A stretch of 64,000 nt of DNA. It comes from JBCCBV01 sp039033855 (GTDB taxonomy: Bacteria > Planctomycetota > Phycisphaerae > Phycisphaerales > Phycisphaeraceae). The notes under the pieces are model-generated. The model saw nothing but the letters and a program-made list of their open reading frames with translations, was not told the DNA's origin and ran no database searches. The DNA lies in assembly GCA_039033855.1 (NCBI GenBank), contig JBCCBV010000001.1, positions 186,001 to 250,000 on the forward strand, in the 5' to 3' direction. Shown here piece by piece: positions 18,851 to 27,055 of this stretch; position 1 is the stretch's first letter; the number at the start of each line of letters is the position of its first letter. The position numbers were made by a program, and so were the translations under genes.

Positions 18851-21800
18851 TCACTCCGCTTGCGGTTCGAGCAACGGGTACTCCGAGGCCACGCCTCCGT
18901 CGCGCACGCCTTCGATCGGTGCCCCGTCGGGGCCCGTCAGCCGGAACCGCATGCCCCAGCCGTGCTGGCCCTGGGCCACCTTGATGAGGATGCGGTTGTC
19001 GCCCTGCTTGAGTTGCACGTCCACCACATCCGAGTCGGGCTCGGCGGCGCGGCTGTAGTCCTCGGCCACGAGCATGTCGCCGTTGACCCACAACGTGAGC
19101 GAGTCGTCGCTGCCCACGCGCACCTGCGCGGGCTGGTCGGTTGTGCTGTGGACGATCGCCATGGCGTAGACGAAGGCGTTCTCGGTTTCTCCGTAGACCG
19201 CGTTGAAGTCGACGCCGTCCATCTCCGCCACGGCCTCTTTCGACAGCGTCCGCCATTGACGGGTAACGCCTCCGTATGCGATCCGCGCTTCGGGCCCGAA
19301 CTGCCACTCAGCCGACGTCGTGGCGCCGAAGCCGGCGGCCATGGACTCGGCCGGGAAAGGCCCAACAAGGAACCACCGGGGCGAACGCACCAACGCCGCC
19401 TCAGCGGTGCTGACCGTCACGCCCTCGACCTTCGCCCGCACGTCGACGCGCACGTCGCCGATCGCTTGGGGAGATTCGGGGACCAACACACGGCGCGACC
19501 ACTCGGCCGATTCCCCGGGCTCGAGCGCGAACCGCGGCAGCGCCCGGCGATCCATTCCGATACCTTCTCCCGCCAAGTGCAACACGACCGCGCACGCATG
19601 CGCCGAACGATTGGTCACACGGCCGGCGATCTCCACGGCTCCGTTCGCCACCACGTCGAGATAGGGGTCGTCGACTTCAACCACCACCGGGTCGCGCCAA
19701 TCCACCAGGCCCTCGATGAGCGTCGCGCCTTGCGCGCCCGACGCCGTCGGAAGCGTCAGGGCATACCGCTGGATGTGCCCGATCGCATCGGTGATGGACG
19801 CGGGGGTCAACGAAGCCTCGACCATGCCGCCTGGTTCAACGTCCGGGCGGTAGACCACCGAATCCGCGGCCGTCCGATCCTGCCCCTCAAACCAGGTGTG
19901 CAGCGCCACGGCCTGCCCGGTTTCGCTGCGAAAAGTAGCCGCCTGCTCGCCGGTGGCCGGGTTGCCGCGCAACGGCACGTCGAGGTTGGCGATCGCCGCC
20001 GGCCGACCCCAGAGCGCTTCGGGTGAAACGGTGATCAAGCGCGTCTCGCCTTCACCCGTTCCGGCCAGGATCGGCTGCCCCTCCGCCAAGGCCACCCGAA
20101 GCTCGGCACCCTGCCGTAAAAAGATCGGCGGATCGTCCAGCCCGATCGGCACACGAAAAACCCCGGGGCCGTCGTACACAACCGGCGCGCCCGCATACAG
20201 CCACCGACCCTCGGGCAACTCCACCCGCCGACCGCTCAGCCCCTGCTCGAACACTGGGGCCACCACGATGTCGGAGCCCAGCGTGTACTGATCGACCAAC
20301 CCGGGTTTGGGATGTTCTCCGGTTGAAAAGAACATCGGGCGCATGATGGGCATGCCGGTGCGGGCCGCTTCGGCGCCCAGGTCGACCAGGTGCGGTTTCA
20401 GCGTCAGCCGTAAGCGGGCCAGCGTGCGGTACGCATCGACCGCGGCCTCGCCAAAGTGCCAGGGCTCGCGCGGCTCGATGCCGTGAAATTGCATGAACGG
20501 CGAGAACGCCCCGAACTGCAGCCAGCGGATATACAACTCGGGCGTGCACGCGCCGTAGTACCCCCCAATGTCGTGGCTCCAATACGGCATGCCCGACAGC
20601 GACGCGCTCAAACCCGCCGAAACCAGCCGCCGCATCTGACCCCACTCGGCGCCCTGGTCGCCCGCCCACTTGGCCGGCGCCTTTTCGATGCCCACGCTGC
20701 CGCTGCGAGCCCAGATCATGCCCTCGACACCTTCTTCTTCGAACAGCTCGTACGTAGCCACGTTGTACGCGGCGGACCAGTCGTTGTGCGCCTTCCAGCC
20801 GGGCACGCCGTCGCCGAGCACGTCGTCGGGCTTGATCGCTTCGCCGTCGTCAGCTTTGAATCCGTGTACGCCTCGCCGAACCACCGGCCGGAGCATGTCT
20901 TTCCAGAACGCCACCGCCTCGGGCTGGTAGAAGTCGATGTTCCCGAAGCCCGCCATCCATTCCTCGCGCAGGCTGACTTCGCCCGACGGGTCGACCACCA
21001 GATAACCCTTGTCGCGAGCCTCGGCGAACCAAGACGACGAGGGGTGCAGGATCGGCACCTGCCAGAGGACCACCTTGACGCCCTCGCGGGCGCACCGGTC
21101 TAAAAAAGCGTCGATCTCGGGCCAACGTTCTTGCGAAAATCGGTTGAACTCGCCGGTCTCGCTGGTGCCCTTCCAGGCTTCGAGCACGATCACGCCGAAC
21201 GGCAGGTCACGCTGACGCATGCCGTCTATCGCCGCTTCGCCCTCGGCTTGAGTTTCGTAGCTGTTCTTGCTGATCCACGGGTCGTACGCCCATTCGGGCG
21301 CGGGGACCAGCCCTCCGATCATGCGCGTGCGCTGCTCGACCAGCCCCAGAACAGCGGGCGCAAACGCCACCACCACTGAAGCCTCCTGCCCGGAGCGGGC
21401 GTACCGATGCCAGCCGTCGTCGGCGGCATTCAGGTCAAACGCGCCCTCGGGGTTCGTATCCGACCACAGCCCGTAGCCGGCCGATGAGTACAACACCGGG
21501 GTGACGAAGTACGACGCCCCGCCGTCGCCCTGACCCGGCTCGTCGACGATCCACATTTCAACAGAACGACCCGCGAGGTTGAACGAGTCGAAGCGTTCGC
21601 CCAGGCCGTAGAGCGCTTCGCCCGGCGCCGCCCGCCACGCGAACTCCACGCCCGGCACGCCCATCCGCCCGGTCTGCGTCAAAGGCGTGATCCGGCCGAC
21701 CCAACGCCCCCCCTCTGCGTGCGTCAGCGTCAGCGTGGAATCGCTCGGGTTCCAGTGCGCCCGGCAGCCGCCAAGCACTACGCGGTTGAGCCCGGCATCT

Positions 21801-22015
21801 TCCTCCGCCGCCGGCCCCGCCGCAGGTGTCACGGCCACCCGCACCGCGCCGGGCGTGCCCGGCCCCGCCGCCGACACGGTCACGGCCAATCCGCCGGTCT
21901 CGAACCGCAACGCCGGTTCCTCCGCCGCCGCAGGAAAGCAGGTCAAAATCGCCAAAAACGCCGCCGCGAACGCACGTAATGCACGGAACCAGGGCAAGGC
22001 GGCGCGGTAAGACAT
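18851..22015 (-). CDS. Glycoside hydrolase family 31 protein, exported
   Basis: A 1054-residue alpha-glycosidase. A signal peptide (about residues 1-32, ending CFPAAAE) is followed by a beta-sandwich and a GH31 barrel. The nucleophile Asp389 lies in GFKADDGEAI, equivalent to the family KTDFGE motif, and acid/base Asp453 lies in KWAGDQG. The last 170 residues (from about 880) form an extra beta-rich module with VRVGSDDSLTLWVNGDMLV and NRILIKVAQGQHGWGMRFRL, resembling domains attached to planctomycete hydrolases. Start 22015 is set by the signal peptide. It is divergent from lacI and shares its operator. Pairing with GH66 suggests isomalto-oligosaccharide processing, but alpha-xylosidase activity cannot be excluded. 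Confidence 0.88.
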   Translation of the reverse strand: MSYRAALPWFRALRAFAAAFLAILTCFPAAAEEPALRFETGGLAVTVSAAGPGTPGAVRVAVTPAAGPAAEEDAGLNRVVLGGCRAHWNPSDSTLTLTHAEGGRWVGRITPLTQTGRMGVPGVEFAWRAAPGEALYGLGERFDSFNLAGRSVEMWIVDEPGQGDGGASYFVTPVLYSSAGYGLWSDTNPEGAFDLNAADDGWHRYARSGQEASVVVAFAPAVLGLVEQRTRMIGGLVPAPEWAYDPWISKNSYETQAEGEAAIDGMRQRDLPFGVIVLEAWKGTSETGEFNRFSQERWPEIDAFLDRCAREGVKVVLWQVPILHPSSSWFAEARDKGYLVVDPSGEVSLREEWMAGFGNIDFYQPEAVAFWKDMLRPVVRRGVHGFKADDGEAIKPDDVLGDGVPGWKAHNDWSAAYNVATYELFEEEGVEGMIWARSGSVGIEKAPAKWAGDQGAEWGQMRRLVSAGLSASLSGMPYWSHDIGGYYGACTPELYIRWLQFGAFSPFMQFHGIEPREPWHFGEAAVDAYRTLARLRLTLKPHLVDLGAEAARTGMPIMRPMFFSTGEHPKPGLVDQYTLGSDIVVAPVFEQGLSGRRVELPEGRWLYAGAPVVYDGPGVFRVPIGLDDPPIFLRQGAELRVALAEGQPILAGTGEGETRLITVSPEALWGRPAAIANLDVPLRGNPATGEQAATFRSETGQAVALHTWFEGQDRTAADSVVYRPDVEPGGMVEASLTPASITDAIGHIQRYALTLPTASGAQGATLIEGLVDWRDPVVVEVDDPYLDVVANGAVEIAGRVTNRSAHACAVVLHLAGEGIGMDRRALPRFALEPGESAEWSRRVLVPESPQAIGDVRVDVRAKVEGVTVSTAEAALVRSPRWFLVGPFPAESMAAGFGATTSAEWQFGPEARIAYGGVTRQWRTLSKEAVAEMDGVDFNAVYGETENAFVYAMAIVHSTTDQPAQVRVGSDDSLTLWVNGDMLVAEDYSRAAEPDSDVVDVQLKQGDNRILIKVAQGQHGWGMRFRLTGPDGAPIEGVRDGGVASEYPLLEPQAE

Positions 22016-22081
22016 GATGAAACTCGGCAGGAGGGACAGACGGGTTTGGACGGTCGTGTTCGTCAATCTAGATAAAAACCC

Positions 22082-22110
22082 TTGACTAAACGCTTTTAGC
22101 TGATTAGATT
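22082..22110 (+). promoter_or_regulatory. lacI promoter with embedded operator (alpha-glucan locus)
   Basis: A -35 box TTGACT (22082-22087), a 17-base spacer and a -10 box TAGATT (22105-22110) read towards the LacI gene. The spacer contains the near-palindrome CTAAACGCTTTTAG (22086-22099; 12 of 14 positions symmetrical). An almost identical 14-mer lies upstream of the pseudopilin gene. This fits autoregulation by the adjacent LacI protein and control of the divergent GH31 gene. Confidence 0.72.
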
Positions 22111-22177
22111 GCGGTCGTCAACGATCTTTCGTGGTTTACGCTCCCGACTCCGCCTCTTTCGTTTGCTCGCCCTGCCG

Positions 22178-23254
22178 ATGGCCGCCCCCAAATCCATCTC
22201 GAAGCCGGTGCGACGCCCCGCGTCAAGAGCCCCCGGCGCGCGGACCACCCTGGCCGGATTGGCGAGGGACCTGGGCTTGTCGCAAACCACCGTGTCGTTC
22301 GTGCTCAACGGCCAGGCCGAGCAGCGGAAGATCGCCCCCAAGACCGCCGAGCGCGTGCTCAAAGCCGCCGCCGACGCCGACTACGTGCCCAACGGCCTGG
22401 CCCGCAGCCTCCGCCAGCAACGCACCCACGCGATCGGCGTCGTGTTCCCCCACCTGCGCGGCGACTGGGCCCACCGCATCACCCAGGGCGTCGCCGAGGT
22501 CATGAGCCGCATCGGCACCGTGCCGCTGATCGTCTGCCATTACGGCTCGGGCGAGACCGAACTGAAGCTCTTGCATTCTTTGGTAGAACGCCGGGTCGAC
22601 GGCATCATCTGCAACCCGCTGGCCGACGGATTCGGTCGTTATCAGCAGGTCTGCGACCGCGGCGTGCCCCTTGTGTTCTTGAGCGACGCCCCCACCGGGC
22701 TCGAGTCCATCAGCCTGGCCGCGTCGGACCCCGCGGCGGTGACCACGGCCATTGATCACCTGCTCGAACTCGGACACCGCCGGATCGCCTATCTGGGCGT
22801 GCGCGACAACCGCGTGGTGTCCGAAGCGCGGTTCCAGGCCTACCGACAGGCGCTCGCCGACGCGGGCGTCGTAGTCGATGAGCACGACCTCGTGCTGGTC
22901 GATCCCGGCGAGCCTTTCGACGACCCCGTGCGCGACCTGCTCGCGCGCAACGACGCGCCGACCGCCTGCTTCGCGGTATACGACGACGTGGCGGTGCGCG
23001 TGGTCGAACTCATCGAGCAGCAAGGCCTGCGTTGCCCGTTGGACGTGTCGGTGGCCACCATCGGCGGCAACGTGCCCCTGACCAACACGGGCCGGCACGT
23101 CACCACCGTGCTTTGCCCCGTCGAGCAAGAGGGCAAGGCCGCCGCCGAGTGTTTGCTCGAGATGATCCAGCACCCCAAGCACGAACCGCTGCGCCGCATG
23201 GTGGGCGGTGGCGTGCTTCAGCCCGGCCACACGACCGGCCCCCGCGCCTCGTAA
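22178..23254 (+). CDS. LacI-family transcriptional regulator of the alpha-glucan locus
   Basis: A 358-residue repressor-type protein. After an unusual basic 25-residue lead, the helix-turn-helix and hinge helix are at about residues 25-80 (LAGLARDLGLSQTTVSFVLN, YVPNGLARSLRQQRTHAIGV). The rest is a periplasmic-binding-like sensor domain with ALGHRR-type motif ELGHRRIAYLGVRDNRV. The ATG at 22178 is used; a TTG at 22109 is possible but lies at the -10 box. It sits between divergent GH31 and a downstream pseudopilin/PEP-CTERM/GH66 series. Matching 14-base sites lie in front of both units. The inducer is probably a malto- or isomalto-oligosaccharide, which is inference. Confidence 0.9.
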   Translation: MAAPKSISKPVRRPASRAPGARTTLAGLARDLGLSQTTVSFVLNGQAEQRKIAPKTAERVLKAAADADYVPNGLARSLRQQRTHAIGVVFPHLRGDWAHRITQGVAEVMSRIGTVPLIVCHYGSGETELKLLHSLVERRVDGIICNPLADGFGRYQQVCDRGVPLVFLSDAPTGLESISLAASDPAAVTTAIDHLLELGHRRIAYLGVRDNRVVSEARFQAYRQALADAGVVVDEHDLVLVDPGEPFDDPVRDLLARNDAPTACFAVYDDVAVRVVELIEQQGLRCPLDVSVATIGGNVPLTNTGRHVTTVLCPVEQEGKAAAECLLEMIQHPKHEPLRRMVGGGVLQPGHTTGPRAS

Positions 23255-23261
23255 CCCAGAC

Positions 23262-23277
23262 GGAACCCTGCGGTTCC
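23262..23277 (+). terminator. Short hairpin after lacI
   Basis: Perfect arms GGAACC and GGTTCC around CTGC, eight bases after the lacI stop, with no T-run. It may be a weak terminator or attenuator separating lacI from the pseudopilin gene. Confidence 0.4.
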
Positions 23278-23299
23278 AAACTTACCCATGGCACGCCAA

Positions 23300-23313
23300 C
23301 TAAACGCATTTAG
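23300..23313. promoter_or_regulatory. LacI-type operator before the pseudopilin gene
   Basis: CTAAACGCATTTAG differs at one base from the site in the lacI promoter (22086-22099). It ends 19 bases before the ATG, with the ribosome site AAGGACC between, so it would cover the transcription start or leader. No clear -35/-10 pair was found around it. Confidence 0.68.
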
Positions 23314-23332
23314 ACTGGACAAGGACCACGCC

Positions 23333-24103
23333 ATGCCCCGCCGCGCCTTCACCCTCATCGAGTTGCTGGTGGTCATCGCCATCATCGCGCTGCTGATCGG
23401 CATCCTGCTGCCGGCCTTGAGCGCCGCACGCGAAGCGGCCCGGGCCTCCAAGTGCCTGTCCAACCTCCGCCAGATCGGCATCGCGCTCGACACCTACACC
23501 GTCGATTACGACGCCTACTTCCCGCCCATGCGCGACTTCGCCACGCTCGTGGGCAAGGTCGGAACCTCCAACGTTTACCAGACCGACCAGGACAACACGA
23601 CCATCCGCCCCACCGACATCCCCCGGCCGCTCATGGACGAGGGCTACGTGGGCTCGGAAGAAATCGCCGAGTGCCCCTCGGACCGCGGCGACCCCCTGAT
23701 CACCACCGAAGACATCACCAACTGTTTCGACCAATACGGATCGAGCTACCAGGCGATCATCGAGACCGGCACCAACAAGGTGCAAACCCGCGACAACGCG
23801 CTGTGGTCGGTCGATTACGTCGGCTGGGACCCGATCCCCATCGACAACGTGATCCGGCCGAAGCGTAAAGACGACTTCGACCGCAACGTCACCACCAAAA
23901 TCGTGATGGGCGACTGGACCTGGTTCCCCGACCGGCCCTGGGACGACCCCAAGACCCCCTGGCACAACGCCAGCGAGCGCAGCTTCAACCTGCTGTTCGC
24001 CGACGGCCACGCCGAGTTCTTCAACTTTGGACAGGCCCAGGAAGACCTGGCCGCGCTCGGCCAGTTCGCCCCCGCCGACCCCGACCTCAACGGCTACTGG
24101 TAA
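23333..24103 (+). CDS. Pseudopilin-like protein with prepilin leader (alpha-glucan locus)
   Basis: A 256-residue protein starting MPRRAFTLIELLVVIAII, the type IV prepilin/T2SS pseudopilin cleavage and methylation site, followed by the membrane-embedded helix. The large C-terminal domain ends in NLLFADGHAEFFNFGQ, the H-X9-DG type ending common in planctomycete pseudopilins. Prepilin peptidase is expected to cut before Phe6. It follows the LacI operator and has AAGGAC before the ATG. Planctomycete genomes hold many such proteins, often beside hydrolase genes. A role in surface fibres that hold polysaccharide, or in secreting the neighbours, is inference. Confidence 0.85.
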   Translation: MPRRAFTLIELLVVIAIIALLIGILLPALSAAREAARASKCLSNLRQIGIALDTYTVDYDAYFPPMRDFATLVGKVGTSNVYQTDQDNTTIRPTDIPRPLMDEGYVGSEEIAECPSDRGDPLITTEDITNCFDQYGSSYQAIIETGTNKVQTRDNALWSVDYVGWDPIPIDNVIRPKRKDDFDRNVTTKIVMGDWTWFPDRPWDDPKTPWHNASERSFNLLFADGHAEFFNFGQAQEDLAALGQFAPADPDLNGYW

Positions 24104-24172
24104 GCCGCGCTACCCAGACCCGCTTCCGACTCACCCCATCGACTTCACACCGGTTCTCAGGAGGACATCGCC

Positions 24173-26050
24173 ATGAAAACCCGCCACGCCTGCCGCAACC
24201 TCTCTACCGCCGCCCTGCTGGGCGCGGTCGCGTTCGCCCCCCCCGCCCTGGCCGTCGACGGCGCCGACAGCGCGGGCGACACCGTCTACGTCGCCGGCGG
24301 CTGGGCCGACGGGCAGAACGGCGGGTTCGGTTTCGGCCCGTGGACGCTCATCGCCGAGGCGCCCGCCGGGGGGTTCGCCGGCTTCTTTTCCGCCAACGAC
24401 GCCGGCGGCGGCCTGGGCGTCGACAACATCGGCGTGGAAGAAGACCCCGCCGTGCCGTTCACCACCCCCGCGTCCGAGGGCCGGGTCTGGGGAACCTTCG
24501 CCAACAAGGGCGCCGGCATCGAACAAGCCTCCGCATTCCGTCCGCTCAGCGCCTCACTCGACGGCGCCGGCGACAGCCTGGGCGTGTCGATGGAGCACGG
24601 CTTCGTCAACGGCCAGGCCGGCGTCGCCCTACGCACCGCCAACGTCGCGACCGCGGCCGCCGACTTCGACACCGGCGCCCGGGCCCAGTTCTACTTCGAG
24701 GGCGGCTCGGCCGGCTACACCCTCGAAGACGACGCCGGCCCCGTCGTGCTCGACGGCACCACGCCCGGCCTGCCGCTGATCGACTTCACCTTCTTCGGTG
24801 TCGAAGTCGAGTACACCCTGACCGGGCCGGACACCTACGACATCGAGATCACCAAGTTCAACTCCGAGGCCGGCTCCGGCGGCGCGGCGCCCGACGTGTT
24901 CAACAAAACCACCCACGCCGGGCTCGGCGGCCGTTCGCTCGCGGGCACGGGCACGATCGATTCGGTCGCGCTCTATCAGTTCGACGTCGAACAGCAGAGC
25001 GACGCGTTCTTCAACAACCTGGCCTACGCCGGCAGCGGGTCGGGCGGCGGTTCAGGCGCCGACGAGGCCGCCAACTACGCCGGCTTCTGGCTCGACGGCG
25101 ACGACTTCGGCACGGGCTTCGGCGCCTGGGAGTTCACCAGCGAAACCGACGGCGGCTTCGCCGGGACCTTCGTCCAGTCCGGACTGGGCAACGGCGTCGA
25201 CAACGCGGGCTCGTCCGGCGGCAACGGCGACGTGTGGGCCAGCTTCGCCAATCAGGGCAACTTCTCCGATAAGGCCGTGCAGTTCCGCGACCTCGACAAC
25301 GCCATCCAGGCGGCCGGCGACTCCTTCTCGGTCGACATCGAACACGGGTTCATCGACACCGGCGGGATAGTGGGCGTCGCGCTCCGCGACAACGCCGTCG
25401 ACTTCGGCAACGAAACCCCCGACGACTTCAGCACCGACGCGCTGTTCCAATTCTTCTTCGAGGGCGGCGACGGCAACTACACCGTGGTCGACGCCTCGGG
25501 CGAAATCGACACCGGCGTGGCGTTCAGCTTCTTCGGCGTTTCGCTGGACCTCACGCTCACCAGCGCCACCACCTTCGACCTGGACATCACCCGGTTTGAC
25601 GAAGCCAACGATCCCGCACCGTCGCTGACCACGCTGACCAACCTGACCTTCGCCGGCACGCTGGGCGACGGCACGATCGAGTCGCTGGCGCTATTTAATA
25701 TCGACGCCCCAAACCAGAGCGACGTGTTCTTCAACAGCCTCAGCTACACGCTCGACGCCGTCGCGGCCGTGCCGGGCGACGCCAACGGCGATGGCGATGT
25801 CGACCTGCTCGACTTCGACATCCTGGCCGGCAACTTCGGTGCCGGGCCGGGCGCGGTCGGCGGCGTTTCGATCGGCGACTTCAACGGCGACGGCAACGTC
25901 GACCTGCTGGACTTCGACATCCTGGCCGGCAACTTCGGCTTCACCAGCCCGGGCTCGCTTCCGGGGGCCGTGCCCGAACCCGCTTCGATGGCGCTGCTCG
26001 GCCTGGGCAGCCTGACTCTGCTACGTGGCCGTCGGCGCCGCGTGGCCTGA
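24173..26050 (+). CDS. PEP-CTERM/dockerin-like surface protein with two putative glucan-binding domains
   Basis: A 625-residue secreted protein: signal peptide to about residue 27, then two related domains (about 30-290 and 300-527). Each has a GGFAGxF start, WASFANQG/WGTFANKG, AQFYFEGG or FQFFFEGG, and FFGVxxxxTLT strings. After these come two dockerin-like Ca-binding loops (DANGDGDVDLLDFDILAGNFG and DFNGDGNVDLLDFDILAG) and a PEP-CTERM tail (VPEPASMALLGLGSLTLL plus a basic end). An AGGAGG-type site precedes the ATG. The same domain occurs once at the C-terminus of the GH66 enzyme two genes on, which suggests alpha-glucan binding. No known family name is recognised for it. Confidence 0.82.
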   Translation: MKTRHACRNLSTAALLGAVAFAPPALAVDGADSAGDTVYVAGGWADGQNGGFGFGPWTLIAEAPAGGFAGFFSANDAGGGLGVDNIGVEEDPAVPFTTPASEGRVWGTFANKGAGIEQASAFRPLSASLDGAGDSLGVSMEHGFVNGQAGVALRTANVATAAADFDTGARAQFYFEGGSAGYTLEDDAGPVVLDGTTPGLPLIDFTFFGVEVEYTLTGPDTYDIEITKFNSEAGSGGAAPDVFNKTTHAGLGGRSLAGTGTIDSVALYQFDVEQQSDAFFNNLAYAGSGSGGGSGADEAANYAGFWLDGDDFGTGFGAWEFTSETDGGFAGTFVQSGLGNGVDNAGSSGGNGDVWASFANQGNFSDKAVQFRDLDNAIQAAGDSFSVDIEHGFIDTGGIVGVALRDNAVDFGNETPDDFSTDALFQFFFEGGDGNYTVVDASGEIDTGVAFSFFGVSLDLTLTSATTFDLDITRFDEANDPAPSLTTLTNLTFAGTLGDGTIESLALFNIDAPNQSDVFFNSLSYTLDAVAAVPGDANGDGDVDLLDFDILAGNFGAGPGAVGGVSIGDFNGDGNVDLLDFDILAGNFGFTSPGSLPGAVPEPASMALLGLGSLTLLRGRRRRVA

Positions 26051-26065
26051 ATCGCTCACTCCCCA

Positions 26066-26097
26066 GCGCCCGGCCGGGTTCACGGCCGACCGGGCGC
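26066..26097 (+). terminator. Strong hairpin between two PEP-CTERM genes
   Basis: Arms GCGCCCGG and CCGGGCGC pair perfectly, with a partly paired interior, followed by GCGCGTTTCCC. The T-run is short, so termination may be partial and downstream genes could still be read through. Confidence 0.5.
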
Positions 26098-26143
26098 GCG
26101 TTTCCCAGTTCACCCACTTTTTCGTTTCACAGGAGGCTTGGAT

Positions 26144-26935
26144 ATGAAACCGCATCGCTCTCACACCATCGCCGCCGCGTTGGCGGCTCTGCTCGCGCCC
26201 GGCGGGGCGCAGGCCCTGATCCTTGTCGACAGCGACGACGCCGGCGCCGCGGTCTACGCCGACGGCTGGGGCCTCTTTGACGACGGCTCGGTCAACCCCG
26301 GCTCGCTGGGCGGCTGGGTCCTTGGCGGCAACGCCAGCGACCCGGGCACCATCGACATCACCAGTTCCACCGGGCTCGGCGCCGGCGGCGCCATCGACTC
26401 GGCCGGCGTGGCGTTCAAGGTGCACGACACCACCGGAGGGTTCGTCGACCTGTTCCGCTTCTTCGACCCCGACGGGCTCGAAGCCGGCCAGACGTTCTCG
26501 ATGGAGTTGGCCGTCAACTTCCGCGGCGGCTTCAAGGGCATGGACCTGCGCAGCGACGCGGGCGACGCCACCATCTTCAACTTCAACATCGGCGGGGACG
26601 ACTACACGGTGTCTTCCGCCGCCACGGGCAACGGCAGCGTCGGCGCCGACTACGCGCCCGACACGGTGTTCTCTCTGTCGTTCACCCAGGTCGACCTGAC
26701 CGGCGGCACGTGGAGTATCACCCGCAGCGGCGGCGTGTCTGACTTCGACTCCGGCACGTACACCGGCCGGGCCAAGAGCATCAAGCTCTATAGCGGCGGC
26801 CAAGGGACCGCCGGCGAAGACGCCATCTATTACAACAACTTCCAAGTGACCGAGGTGCCCGAACCGAGCACCGCGGCGCTCGCGGGCGTGGGGGCCCTGA
26901 TGGCGATGTCTCGGCGCCGCCGAGCCGTCGCCTGA
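26144..26935 (+). CDS. PEP-CTERM surface protein
   Basis: A 263-residue secreted protein with a signal peptide (MKPHRSHTIAAALAALLAPG, ending GAQA) and one beta-sandwich-like domain. It ends in a PEP-CTERM signal (EVPEPSTAALAGVGALMAM, then RRRRAVA). It has no dockerin-like loops, unlike its neighbours. AGGAGG lies eight bases before the ATG at 26144. The domain (GGWVLGGNASDPGTIDITSS, AVNFRGGFKGMDLRSDAG, IYYNNFQVTEV) looks like a jelly-roll of the LamG or concanavalin type, but I cannot assign it. Its place between two glucan-linked proteins suggests surface polysaccharide binding. Confidence 0.78.
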   Translation: MKPHRSHTIAAALAALLAPGGAQALILVDSDDAGAAVYADGWGLFDDGSVNPGSLGGWVLGGNASDPGTIDITSSTGLGAGGAIDSAGVAFKVHDTTGGFVDLFRFFDPDGLEAGQTFSMELAVNFRGGFKGMDLRSDAGDATIFNFNIGGDDYTVSSAATGNGSVGADYAPDTVFSLSFTQVDLTGGTWSITRSGGVSDFDSGTYTGRAKSIKLYSGGQGTAGEDAIYYNNFQVTEVPEPSTAALAGVGALMAMSRRRRAVA

Positions 26936-27055
26936 TCGCTGCATCCCGTCGCCGGCCTCAACGGGCTTGCGGCGGTTTCCGCCACCACGCCGCGTCCAGT
27001 CACGCGATTGGCTTTGCCCGGAACACACGCCCACTCCACGTGGTTACGCCTGCCG

